Assembly (NCBI RefSeq): GCF_905372745.1
Contig: NZ_CAJPQR010000029.1
Location: 1 to 28,373, forward strand
Length of the DNA: 28,373 bases
Reading direction: 5' to 3'
Source: an uncultured Campylobacter sp.
Lineage (GTDB): Bacteria; Campylobacterota; Campylobacteria; Campylobacterales; Campylobacteraceae
This document shows positions 8,938-15,728 of the stretch, one piece after another. Numbering within the stretch: the stretch's first letter is position 1; every line of letters begins with the position of its first letter. The notes beneath the pieces were generated by a model. It had not been told where the DNA came from. It worked only from the letters and a program-made list of their open reading frames with translations, and made no database searches. Position numbers and translations under genes: made by a program.

Positions 8938-9684
8938 ATGAAAAAGAGTTTAGCTCTACTAGCTATTTTAGGCGCATTTAGTGTAGCAAGTGCTCATGAT
9001 TTTTGGCTATTTGGACAAAACGGCGAAAAAGCTAGCGTAAATATAGGTTTCGGACATGATTTTCCAAAATCAGAACCCATAGACGCCGAGCGCGTAAATA
9101 ACTTTGAAGCACCCGTAATCCTTGGCAAAGACGGCAAAATCGCATTAAAGCAAAGCGGAGAGAACTATCACTACGAGGGTGCGAAGCTAAAAGAGGGCAC
9201 CTACGCGGTTACAGGCGAATACAAGCCTACGTTTTGGACGGAAGATACCGATGGCAAATGGCACATGGGTGGCACTAAAGAGACGATAAAAAATGCTAAA
9301 TTTTGCCGCCGCGCTACAATGAGCGCAAAGAGTGTCATAAATGTCGGCGCAGGAGATGACTTTATAACAAAATCAACAGGGCAACGCCTTGAGATTGTGC
9401 CTTTGGAAAATCCGGCTAAATTTAAAGTCGGTGAGCCGTTTAAAGTAAAGGTGCTATTTGAAGGAAAACCTTTAAAAGTCGCTACCATTGACGGCACGTT
9501 TGACGGATTTTTGAAAGACAAAAGCGCGTTTCATGCAACAACCGATCTAAAAGGAGAAACCGAGGTTTTAGCGCTTAGACCAGGGAAATGGGTGCTAAAA
9601 GTAGTGCATAAATTCCCTTACGCAGACGCTAAAAAATGTGACGAAGAGACAGCTATAGCCTCTTTTACTTTTGAGATAAAATGA
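8938..9684 (+). CDS. Secreted DUF4198 family protein, metal-uptake associated
   Basis: This periplasmic protein has 248 residues. The signal peptide MKKSLALLAILGAFSVASA is followed directly by HDFWLF, so the mature protein should begin with His20. DUF4198 proteins are found with nickel/cobalt and TonB-receptor uptake systems and are thought to bind or hand over metal in the periplasm. The body is beta-rich, with a C-terminal Ig-like part (PFKVKVLFEGKPLK, GETEVLALRPGKWVLKVVHK) and two cysteines (FCRR near residue 123 and KKCDEE near 237) that could pair. A free N-terminal His plus nearby residues could coordinate metal as in NikM/NikK or CopC-type proteins; this is inference. It sits 31 bases after the receptor with AAAAGG upstream, so is co-transcribed. 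Confidence 0.82.
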   Translation: MKKSLALLAILGAFSVASAHDFWLFGQNGEKASVNIGFGHDFPKSEPIDAERVNNFEAPVILGKDGKIALKQSGENYHYEGAKLKEGTYAVTGEYKPTFWTEDTDGKWHMGGTKETIKNAKFCRRATMSAKSVINVGAGDDFITKSTGQRLEIVPLENPAKFKVGEPFKVKVLFEGKPLKVATIDGTFDGFLKDKSAFHATTDLKGETEVLALRPGKWVLKVVHKFPYADAKKCDEETAIASFTFEIK

Positions 9685-9691
9685 GTTTTAT

Positions 9692-9732
9692 TAAATTTGA
9701 CCGCTTTAGCAAAACAGAGGCGGTCAAATTTA
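9692..9732 (+). terminator. Strong intra-operon hairpin before feoA
   Basis: A perfect 13-base-pair stem has arms TAAATTTGACCGC (9692-9704) and GCGGTCAAATTTA (9720-9732) with a 15-base loop. It starts 7 bases after the DUF4198 stop. No uridine run follows, only ATATATTTAAGG, which leads into the feoA ribosome-binding site. It may be a weak terminator/attenuator or an mRNA-processing and stability element that lowers feoAB relative to the upstream genes. Confidence 0.55.
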
Positions 9733-9751
9733 TATATTTAAGGAAAAGCGT

Positions 9752-9979
9752 ATGAATCTTGGCTCTGCACAGGCTGGAATTTTATATAAGATAAAAGAGC
9801 TCAAAGCTGAAGGCAAACTACTTCAAAAGTTGCTCGATATGGGCTTTATAAACGGAGCAGTCGTTGAGGCGGTAAGACTCGCTCCGCTTCTTGATCCCAT
9901 AGAGTTTAAAATTCAGGACTGTTTGATATCGCTTAGAAAAAGCGAGGCGACTTTGGTGGAGGTTGAAGTTTGCAAATAA
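9752..9979 (+). CDS. feoA: Ferrous iron transport protein FeoA
   Basis: FeoA is a small cytoplasmic SH3-fold protein that works with FeoB in Fe(II) uptake, probably modulating its GTPase. The 75 residues are normal. It shows the family pattern: an LLQKLLDMGFINGAVVEAV segment followed by a beta-rich half ending in CLISLRKSEATLVEVE. The ribosome-binding site AAGGAAA lies about 7 bases upstream of ATG. The 3' end overlaps the feoB start by 10 bases. Confidence 0.92.
   Translation: MNLGSAQAGILYKIKELKAEGKLLQKLLDMGFINGAVVEAVRLAPLLDPIEFKIQDCLISLRKSEATLVEVEVCK
9958..9972 (+). promoter_or_regulatory. Ribosome-binding site that fixes the TTG start of feoB
   Basis: GGAGG at 9958-9962, inside the feoA coding region, sits seven bases before TTG 9970. 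This near-consensus spacing supports the rare TTG as the real feoB start, which places the Walker A motif at residues 9-17 as in other FeoB proteins. No ATG lies near enough upstream in frame to compete. Confidence 0.8.
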
Positions 9980-12474
9980 AAGTAGCTCTTGCAGGGCAAC
10001 CAAACTGTGGCAAATCCACCGTATTTAATATGATAAGCGGCATACGTCAGCACATCGCGAACTATCCTGGTGTTACCGTTGATAAAAAATCGGGTTTTTT
10101 TAGCGTAGCAGACGTGGATGTCGAGATGGTTGACCTGCCGGGCACCTATTCGTTTAGTTCGTATTCGCTTGAAGAAAAAGTCGCAAAAGAATTTATCGTA
10201 AACGAAAGGCCTGACGTCATTTTAAACATCATCGACGCTTCAAATTTAAAGCGAAATTTATACCTGACCTTTCAACTGCTTGAAATCGACGTTCCCGTCG
10301 TCATCGTCTTAAATATGCTAGACGTAGCAAAAAGACGCGGCATAATCATAGATGCCGGCAAAATAGCTAAAATTTTAAAATGTCCCGTAATCTGTGCTAG
10401 CGCGTCAAAAGGCGAAGGCAAGGCTGAAATTTTAGACGTTTTAAGAAACGCTAAAAATCTAAAACAAAACTACGAAGAATTTAAGGTAAATTACGAAGAG
10501 CTGGAACCTTTTATTTTAGAGCTACAAAATAGCGTATCTTTAGATAAAGGCATAAGTACGAGATGGCTTTGCGTAAAAGCCCTTGAGAACGACGCTTCGG
10601 CCTTAAATTTGCTAAAAAACTCTAACACCGAGATAGAAAATTTAACGGCCGAGCAAAGGGCTAAATTTAGCGAAAAAACTGGCAAAAGCATTGAGGGCTA
10701 TTTGGCTTCGCTTAGATACGAAAACGCGAGCATAGTCTTTAGCGAGTGCGTAAAAGAGACCAAGAAAAATCAAGCCACGTTAACGGACAAGATAGATAAA
10801 ATAATCCTAAATCGCTGGCTTAGTTTTCCGATCCTTTTTGCCATTATTTTTGCGATTTACGAGAGTAGTATAGTTTTTGGTTATAAGCTCACGAACTACA
10901 CTTGGCCGCTGCTTGCGGCTATTAAAAACTTTGTGGTAGATATTACGCCTGCGGCAGATATTGCTAAAGTGCCGCTCATTACCGATGCGGCTATATGGCT
11001 GGTAAATTCTGCCGTCGCGCTTTTAAACTACTTACCGATATTTTTTATACTTTTTGCAATGATCGCGATTCTAGAGGATGTCGGATATATGCCAAGGATG
11101 GCGTTTGTCTTAGATAAAATTTTTAAAAAATTCGGCCTACACGGACAAAGTACCTTGCCGCTGGTACTTGGCGGGGCATTTGTAGGAGGCTGTGCGGTGC
11201 CGGGCGTCATGTCTACCAAGGGTATCGCCGACGATAGAGCTAGGATGGCTACCATTCTCACTGTTCCTTTGATGAACTGCCTAGCCAAGGTGCCTTTTTA
11301 CACGCTGCTTTTGGGTGCGTTTTATACGACTACGATCGTGGCGGCAGACGGGAGCAAAAGCATAGATACTTCGCAAATGAGCGTGATGATGTTTTATATC
11401 TCGACGGTTACGATCTTAGCCGCGCTTTTGATAGCGAAATTTTTAACTTCGACGATTTTAAAGACGAGAGAGACCGCGCCCTTTGTGATGGAGCTGCCGC
11501 CCTATCATATGCCGACGTTTAAGGGCGTCGTAATAAGAGCGTGCGAGCGCGTGTGGTTGTATATCAAAAAGGTTTGTACGATCGTCATCGCAGTAGCCGT
11601 GATACTCTTTGCGCTTTTGCAGTTTCCGGGACTTTCAAACGAAAAGCAGGAGCATTATGCAAACGAAGAGGCCAAGGCTCTAGCGAATTTTGAAGCGGCT
11701 GCAAGAAAATCAAGCTATTATGCGAGTGTAGACAGCAGAGAAAAGGTCGCGCAATTACTAAATTTCTACGACGGATACAAAGCTAAAAAGATGGGCGGAG
11801 GCAAAGGCGTAGACGAAAAATATGAGGCCGAGAACCCCGAGTTTTACAAATTTATAATGCCAAAAACCGATCAAGACGCAAAAGCGATAAATTCAGCACT
11901 TAGAAAGCTATCGACGCAAAGAAAGACGATACTAAGAGAGCAAAAAAATGACAAGATAGAAAGCTCGCTTCTTGGTATGGCTGGACGTGCGCTTGAGCCT
12001 ATATCAAAATTTGCAGGGTTTGACTGGAGGATAAATGTAGCATTTTTAAGCTCGTTTGCCGCCAGGGAGTCCGCAGTTGCGACGCTTGGTAGTATATACG
12101 AAAGCGGTAGAGCCACCGAAGCAAGTAGCGGTGAAGAGATGAGGCCTGAAGAAGCGATGAGGCAAAGTAGCGGCTATACTCCGCTACATGCGGCCTCAAT
12201 CATTATATTTATGCTTTTGACGCCTCCTTGCATAGCTACAATGATCGTAGTAAAAATGCAAACAAATAGTTATGCATGGATGGCGTTTGGAATATTTTTC
12301 CCTTTTACTCTAGCTCTCGTAGTTTCGTCGCTATTTTTCACTCTCGCAAATAGCTTTGGCGTAGGCGGTCTAACGGCTATGGGGATATATTATTTTATAC
12401 TTTTGTTTTTTGTAATCATTTTAGGATTTATGCCGCAAAAGCGCTTGAACTGGAGCGGTGGCTTAAGAAAATAG
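9970..12474 (+). CDS. feoB: Ferrous iron transporter FeoB, long form
   Basis: FeoB is the GTPase-linked inner-membrane Fe(II) transporter. Its 834 residues are longer than E. coli (773) and much longer than the ~613 of C. jejuni. The N-terminal G domain has G1 GQPNCGKST (9-17), a G2 Thr near 36, G3 DLPG (55-58) and G4 NMLD (around 114-117), followed by the G5 region CASAS. After a helical linker the membrane core begins near residue 276. The first gate has GGAFVGGCAVPGVMSTKG with its conserved Cys and DDRARMATILTVPLMNCLAK. The second gate has AARESAVATLGSIY and LTPPCIATMIVVKM. A soluble, Lys/Glu/Ala-rich stretch of roughly 120 residues (about 558-680) separates the two gate regions and largely explains the extra length. 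It starts with TTG inside feoA. Confidence 0.95.
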   Translation: MQIKVALAGQPNCGKSTVFNMISGIRQHIANYPGVTVDKKSGFFSVADVDVEMVDLPGTYSFSSYSLEEKVAKEFIVNERPDVILNIIDASNLKRNLYLTFQLLEIDVPVVIVLNMLDVAKRRGIIIDAGKIAKILKCPVICASASKGEGKAEILDVLRNAKNLKQNYEEFKVNYEELEPFILELQNSVSLDKGISTRWLCVKALENDASALNLLKNSNTEIENLTAEQRAKFSEKTGKSIEGYLASLRYENASIVFSECVKETKKNQATLTDKIDKIILNRWLSFPILFAIIFAIYESSIVFGYKLTNYTWPLLAAIKNFVVDITPAADIAKVPLITDAAIWLVNSAVALLNYLPIFFILFAMIAILEDVGYMPRMAFVLDKIFKKFGLHGQSTLPLVLGGAFVGGCAVPGVMSTKGIADDRARMATILTVPLMNCLAKVPFYTLLLGAFYTTTIVAADGSKSIDTSQMSVMMFYISTVTILAALLIAKFLTSTILKTRETAPFVMELPPYHMPTFKGVVIRACERVWLYIKKVCTIVIAVAVILFALLQFPGLSNEKQEHYANEEAKALANFEAAARKSSYYASVDSREKVAQLLNFYDGYKAKKMGGGKGVDEKYEAENPEFYKFIMPKTDQDAKAINSALRKLSTQRKTILREQKNDKIESSLLGMAGRALEPISKFAGFDWRINVAFLSSFAARESAVATLGSIYESGRATEASSGEEMRPEEAMRQSSGYTPLHAASIIIFMLLTPPCIATMIVVKMQTNSYAWMAFGIFFPFTLALVVSSLFFTLANSFGVGGLTAMGIYYFILLFFVIILGFMPQKRLNWSGGLRK

Positions 12475-12504
12475 GTAAATTTAACTTTTTAAAAAGGAGA
12501 GAAA

Positions 12505-12813
12505 ATGAAAAAGATTTTATTTTCATCGGCTTTAGTTGCTCTTGTGAGCCTACCGGCTTTTGCGCATACGGCGCTCATGAGTTGCATAGATAACGGCGAC
12601 GGTAGCGTCACATGCGAGGCCGGCTTTAGCGACGGCAGTAGTGCTAGCGGTGTGGAGTTTAAGGTTTTGCAAAATGGCAAGGTTATTATCGAGGGCAAAT
12701 TTGACAAAGACAGTATGTACACATTTAAAAAGCCCGAGGGCGAATATAAGGCTAGGATGTTTGCGGGCGAAGGACATGAAGTAATCGTTGATTCTAAAGA
12801 TATCTCTAAATAA
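12505..12813 (+). CDS. Small secreted protein of the feo operon, mature N-terminal His
   Basis: It has 102 residues, starting 30 bases after feoB with a good AAAGGAG. The signal peptide MKKILFSSALVALVSLPAFA predicts cleavage to give HTALMSC, a mature protein of ~82 residues with His21 first and cysteines at 27 and 37, close enough to pair. The rest is a compact beta-rich domain (GVEFKVLQNGKVIIEGKF, GEYKARMFAGEGHEVIVDS) resembling the Ig-like half of DUF4198 proteins. I do not recognise a named family. Operon position, secretion and the terminal His suggest periplasmic metal binding or delivery to FeoB, as inference only. It is a second, unrelated-length protein in this operon with the same N-terminal design. 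Confidence 0.75.
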   Translation: MKKILFSSALVALVSLPAFAHTALMSCIDNGDGSVTCEAGFSDGSSASGVEFKVLQNGKVIIEGKFDKDSMYTFKKPEGEYKARMFAGEGHEVIVDSKDISK

Positions 12814-12820
12814 AACTTCA

Positions 12821-12870
12821 GCGGGTTGTCTCCAGTTAAATTTTGATGTAAATTTGGCGCGACAACTTGC
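12821..12870 (+). promoter_or_regulatory. Hairpin just upstream of the Cys-rich feo gene
   Basis: Arms GCGGGTTGTC (12821-12830) and GACAACTTGC (12861-12870) form a ten-pair stem including two G-U pairs. The stem ends seven bases before ATG 12878, where no Shine-Dalgarno is visible. It may be a stability element or may limit translation of the downstream gene. Confidence 0.4.
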
Positions 12871-12877
12871 CCTTTAA

Positions 12878-13027
12878 ATGAAAAATATGGCTTGGTACGA
12901 AGCTGTGATTTTGATCGTACTAGCAGTCGGTGCGGGGTATTTTGTTTATGCGAAAGAATTTAAACAAAAAGACTGTGGCTGCGGTAGCGGTAAAAACTGT
13001 TGCTCAAGTAGCAAAAAGTACAAGTAA
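12878..13027 (+). CDS. FeoB-associated Cys-rich membrane protein
   Basis: This 49-residue protein has an N-terminal membrane helix (about residues 5-25, AWYEAVILIVLAVGAGYFVYA), a basic linker, then a cysteine cluster DCGCGSGKNCC with C33, C35, C41 and C42. This architecture is that of the FeoB-associated Cys-rich membrane proteins (sometimes labelled virus attachment p12 family), which occur beside feoAB and may bind or pass iron at the membrane. It ends the operon, 64 bases after the previous gene. ATG 12878 has no clear ribosome-binding site. The in-frame ATG at 12887 is a possible alternative that would still leave the whole helix. Confidence 0.85.
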   Translation: MKNMAWYEAVILIVLAVGAGYFVYAKEFKQKDCGCGSGKNCCSSSKKYK

Positions 13028-13042
13028 TTTCTTTAAATGAAA

Positions 13043-13071
13043 TATATAAATATTTAACAGATATTTATATA
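13043..13071 (+). terminator. AT-only hairpin at the end of the iron operon
   Basis: An 11-base-pair stem, TATATAAATAT (13043-13053) and ATATTTATATA (13061-13071), with a 7-base loop lies 16 bases after the last feo-operon stop. It contains no G-C pair and no T run follows, so it is only a candidate 3' end or transcript-stability element. Confidence 0.3.
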
Positions 13072-13117
13072 CGGCTCTCGTCGTAACTTACTGCTCCTTT
13101 GCTTGAGCTTAAGTTAA

Positions 13118-13420
13118 AAAGAGCTTTATATTATCCCGCAAGAAGGGGCCGTGGACGCGATCGGGGTGACCGACAATCTCAGCATAACTGTCGTCACGTT
13201 ACTAAACGACACACTGGAGGAGATATTGAGTATAAAAAAAGAGCGGTGCCGACGTCATTGTCGTCGGTTTGACCGTCTCGATGCATCCAAGGCGCTTTTT
13301 GATAGAGGCGTGAGCTACGCGGACGGCATTTATACTATGCGCGCGGATGAGCTTTTGGACGTGATCGCGCAGGCCGGTTCGGAGTATCGTTTTTTTGGCA
13401 AATTTGCGAAAAACTCGTGA
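13118..13420 (+). pseudogene. Decayed fragment of a DUF364-like (heavy-metal chelation) protein
   Basis: The open frame from 13118 reads ELYIIPQEGAVDAIGVTD then NDTLEEILSIKK. It makes sense as a protein only if one A is dropped from the seven-A run at 13234-13240, giving SGADVIVVGLTVSMHP, and one T is added to the five-T run at 13296-13300, giving RRFFDRGVSYADGIYT and then ADELLDVIAQAGSEYRFFGKF. The corrected product resembles the C-terminal half of the Rossmann-like DUF364 proteins (putative heavy-metal chelation), which have a G-P-T-A-S-M-x-P motif followed by F-x-R-G-V and GGV. No N-terminal half is visible upstream, so the gene is truncated as well as twice shifted. There is no plausible start or ribosome-binding site. 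It follows an iron operon and may be a lost member of it. Confidence 0.65.
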
Positions 13421-13644
13421 TGAGTCGCGAGGGTCAGTACACTAAAATTTAGAAATTTAGCAATGTAAAAACACAAAGCTAAATTCGGCCAAATTTGGTG
13501 ATTAAATTTGGGGCCTAGAGAGTGTTTTATCTCTGTGCAAAATAGGCGACTCGGCATTAAATTTGAGATTTACGCGGATAAAATCGGTCCTAAATTTATT
13601 CAAATTTACGAGAGTTTTCGTCAAATTCAAAAAATTAAAAAACC
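13421..13644. other. Intergenic, no feature recognised
   Basis: AT-rich DNA between the pseudogene and the aldehyde dehydrogenase terminator. It contains several AAATTT words but no supported gene or long hairpin. Confidence 0.4.
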
Positions 13645-13671
13645 GTGTAAAAGGCCGGGCAAAGCGCCCGA
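13645..13671 (-). terminator. Rho-independent terminator of the aldehyde dehydrogenase gene
   Basis: On the minus strand, CGGGC and GCCCG arms (13666-13670 and 13656-13660) with a five-base loop form a GC-rich stem followed by CCTTTT. It lies about 25 bases past the stop. A further T run (TTTTTT) follows 10 bases later. Confidence 0.65.
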
Positions 13672-13695
13672 CTCAAAGTTGCATTAAGCGAAATT

Positions 13696-15156
13696 CTAAT
13701 AAAACGAACTAACCTTGCCCGTCAAATTTATCATGATATTTTTCATCTGAGTGTAGTGCTCAAGGATGATTTTGTGCGTTTCGCGGCCGATGCCCGAGCT
13801 CTTGTAGCCGCCAAAAGGGCTGCCCGCCGGTATCTGGTTGTAGCAGTTTATCCACACGCGGCCCGTTTCCATCGCGCGAGCGGTGCGGATGGCACGAGTG
13901 ATGTCCTGCGTGAAGACGCCGCCGCCCAGGCCGTATTCGCTGTCGTTTACCATCTTGATGAGTTCGTCCTCGTTTTTAAATTTGATCACGACGCCCACAG
14001 GGCCGAAGATCTCCTCTCTGGCTATGCGCATATCGTTGCTCACGTCCACTAGCAGCGTTGGTTCGACGAAGCTATCTCCCGCAGCCGCGAGCTTGCCTCC
14101 GACGGCGATTTTAGCGCCTTCTTTGACGCCGATGTCGATGTACTCGACGATCTTGGCTGCTTGTTTGGCGTTGATTTGAGAGCCCATTTGCGTCTTTGGA
14201 TCCAGAGGATCGCCGACTTTTAGATTTTTAAATTTCTCCACAGCCGCGGCGATAAATTTATCGTAAATTTTCTCCTCGACAAATATCCTACTGCCCGCGC
14301 AGCAAACTTGTCCTTGGTTAAACAAAATGCCCATCTGAACGCCGTCTAGAGCCAGCTCAAAGTCCGCGTCGGCGTAGATGATGTTGGCTGACTTACCGCC
14401 TAGCTCGAGCGTTGCCGGGATGATTTTTTCAGCTGCCGAGATAGCGATCTCGCGTCCGATCTCGGTCGAGCCGGTAAATGCGATCTTGTCGATGCCGCTG
14501 TGCTTTTGCAAGAACGCTCCGGCGCCGCTGCCTTTGCCCGTGATTACGTTTACGACGCCTTTTGGTAGTACGTCTTTGATGAGGCGCATTAGCTCGAGCA
14601 CGCTCAGGCTCGTTTCAGACGACGGTTTTAGCACGCTCGTGTCGCCGGCTGCGATGACCGGGGCTAGCTTCCACGCCGCCATCAAAAAGGGGAAATTCCA
14701 CGGTACGATCTGCGCTACGACGCCGATAGGCTCGCGTAAGATTAGCGAGAGGTGCTTTTCCTCGAGCACGTTTGCGCTGCCCTCTTCGCCCTGGATCACG
14801 CCGGCAAAGTACCTAAAATGCTCCGCCGCGTACGGCACGTCCACGTTTAGCGTCTCGCGGATAGGTTTGCCGTTGTCCATCGTCTCGACTGCGGCTAAAA
14901 AGTCTTTGTTTGCGTCGATTATGTCGGCGATTTTGAGCAAAATTCTGCTTCGCTCGCTCACGGTACTGTGGCGAAACGTCTTAAACGCCTCTCGCGCGGC
15001 CTTAACCGCCGCATCCACGTCCTCTTTACTCGCGTCCGCGATCGCGGCTAGCTTTTTGCCGGTGGCGGGATCAAAGGTATCTAGTGTCTTGCCGCTACTT
15101 GCGGGGACGAATTCGCCGTTTATAAAAAGGCCGTATTTTTCTTGTAACTTAACCAT
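13696..15156 (-). CDS. NAD(P)-dependent aldehyde dehydrogenase
   Basis: This soluble cytoplasmic enzyme oxidises an aldehyde to the carboxylic acid. The 486 residues are typical of the ALDH superfamily. Visible features are N153 in PWNFP, the cofactor-binding FTGSTEIG (227-234), the general base E251 in LELGGKS, the catalytic C285 in NQGQVCCAGSR, EEIFGPV, and the C-terminal SPFGGYKSSGIGRE. It resembles the AldA/acetaldehyde-type group, but the substrate is not determinable here. AAGGAG lies about 5 bases before ATG. It is a single-gene unit with its own terminator. The upstream region carries a TATAAT and a sequence very like that over the iron-operon promoter, so it may respond to iron. Confidence 0.93.
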   Translation of the reverse strand: MVKLQEKYGLFINGEFVPASSGKTLDTFDPATGKKLAAIADASKEDVDAAVKAAREAFKTFRHSTVSERSRILLKIADIIDANKDFLAAVETMDNGKPIRETLNVDVPYAAEHFRYFAGVIQGEEGSANVLEEKHLSLILREPIGVVAQIVPWNFPFLMAAWKLAPVIAAGDTSVLKPSSETSLSVLELMRLIKDVLPKGVVNVITGKGSGAGAFLQKHSGIDKIAFTGSTEIGREIAISAAEKIIPATLELGGKSANIIYADADFELALDGVQMGILFNQGQVCCAGSRIFVEEKIYDKFIAAAVEKFKNLKVGDPLDPKTQMGSQINAKQAAKIVEYIDIGVKEGAKIAVGGKLAAAGDSFVEPTLLVDVSNDMRIAREEIFGPVGVVIKFKNEDELIKMVNDSEYGLGGGVFTQDITRAIRTARAMETGRVWINCYNQIPAGSPFGGYKSSGIGRETHKIILEHYTQMKNIMINLTGKVSSFY

Positions 15157-15202
15157 TTTTTCTCCTTGAAAGATTATTTAATAACTGAAATATTACTCCT
15201 CC

Positions 15203-15243
15203 ATTATAAATATTTTGATAATTAGAAAATAATCGTTATCAAA
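15203..15243 (-). promoter_or_regulatory. Promoter and probable Fur box of the aldehyde dehydrogenase
   Basis: On the minus strand TATAAT lies at 15208-15203, some 47 bases before the start codon. Upstream, 15242-15226 reads TTGATAACGATTATTTT, matching the iron-operon element at 6747-6763 in 15 of 17 bases. It continues into a second half so that GATAA and TTATC form an inverted pair (15240-15236 and 15221-15217). The last 12 bases on the plus strand, ATAATCGTTATC, differ from the Fur consensus end by one base. No clear -35 hexamer is seen. Confidence 0.5.
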
Positions 15244-15295
15244 AATTTGAGCGGGAATTTGACGGGATTTAGGTTAAATTTGCGGGGAATATTTT

Positions 15296-15553
15296 AAATT
15301 TAACGCACCGAGACCCATATCGCTTAAACTCGCGACGCTTTGCGTTAGCAAAGCCATGTCGCCACCTTAAAAGCGGCGTAGGGGGATGGGGATTTAAAAA
15401 AAAAGGGGGGGGCGACTTCGCAATTTAAGCCCCCACCCCCTTTACAATAAAGCAAAAACAACCCTTGAGCGGTTGCTTTTGCTCAAAGAAACCCAAAAAC
15501 TTAACTAAGCTAAATTTAGCTTTTTGCGGTGCGGGTCTCGGTGTGTAAAATTT
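15296..15553. repeat. Inverted-repeat-flanked intergenic segment with G8 tract and hairpins
   Basis: Imperfect 21-base inverted arms (15296-15316 and 15533-15553, 19 of 21 matching) enclose about 216 bases with no gene. Inside, in order: a double-stem hairpin at 15332-15362 (GCGAC, then GCTTTGC, loop GTTA, GCAAAGC, CAT, GTCGC); a G-rich stretch (G5 at 15381, G4 at 15388); A9G8 at 15396-15412; a C-rich stretch (C5-A-C5 at 15430-15440) able to pair with either G run; a 13-base stem with one mismatch (15451-15463 with 15471-15483); and a 16-base perfect palindrome at 15507-15522. It looks like a small non-coding element or its remains. Confidence 0.55.
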
Positions 15554-15728
15554 GAAACCGAAATTCGCAAATTTGACTTCAAATTTGAGTACAAAAAATC
15601 AAGGCAAAGTATCGCGAGATGATTTTTGGTGTTTTGAAGTTAAAATTTAACGAAAATAAGGCATATAGCCTATTGAGTCAAATTTTAACGAAATCTGCAA
15701 AAAGCACTCGCGAGACAAGCCGCAATCA
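15532..15728 (+). repeat. Dispersed intergenic repeat, copy A
   Basis: This is the first of two copies (second at 19981-20178). The first 102 bases align without gaps at about three-quarters identity, starting CGGGTCT and including the shared words GTAAAATTTGAA and AAATTTGACTTCAAATTTGA. A divergent middle folds as a hairpin (arms GTTAAAATTT 15639-15648 and AAATTTTAAC 15680-15689, with a smaller AAGGC/GCCT stem inside). The end is conserved again as CAAGCCGCAATCA. The end overlaps the bcp stop codon, which is on the other strand. No coding capacity is evident. Confidence 0.65.

Noticed and set aside
13151..13420. 89-residue open frame read as an intact protein
   Set aside because: Its middle is meaningful only in another frame between two homopolymer runs, so it is better explained as a pseudogene fragment.
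14378..15169. 263-residue frame antisense to the aldehyde dehydrogenase
   Set aside because: Ser/Pro/Ala-rich shadow of a well-supported gene on the other strand.
15296..15728. CRISPR array or tRNA/rRNA gene in the structured intergenic region
   Set aside because: There are no regularly spaced direct repeats and no cloverleaf or rRNA sequence; the structures are inverted repeats of unequal size.
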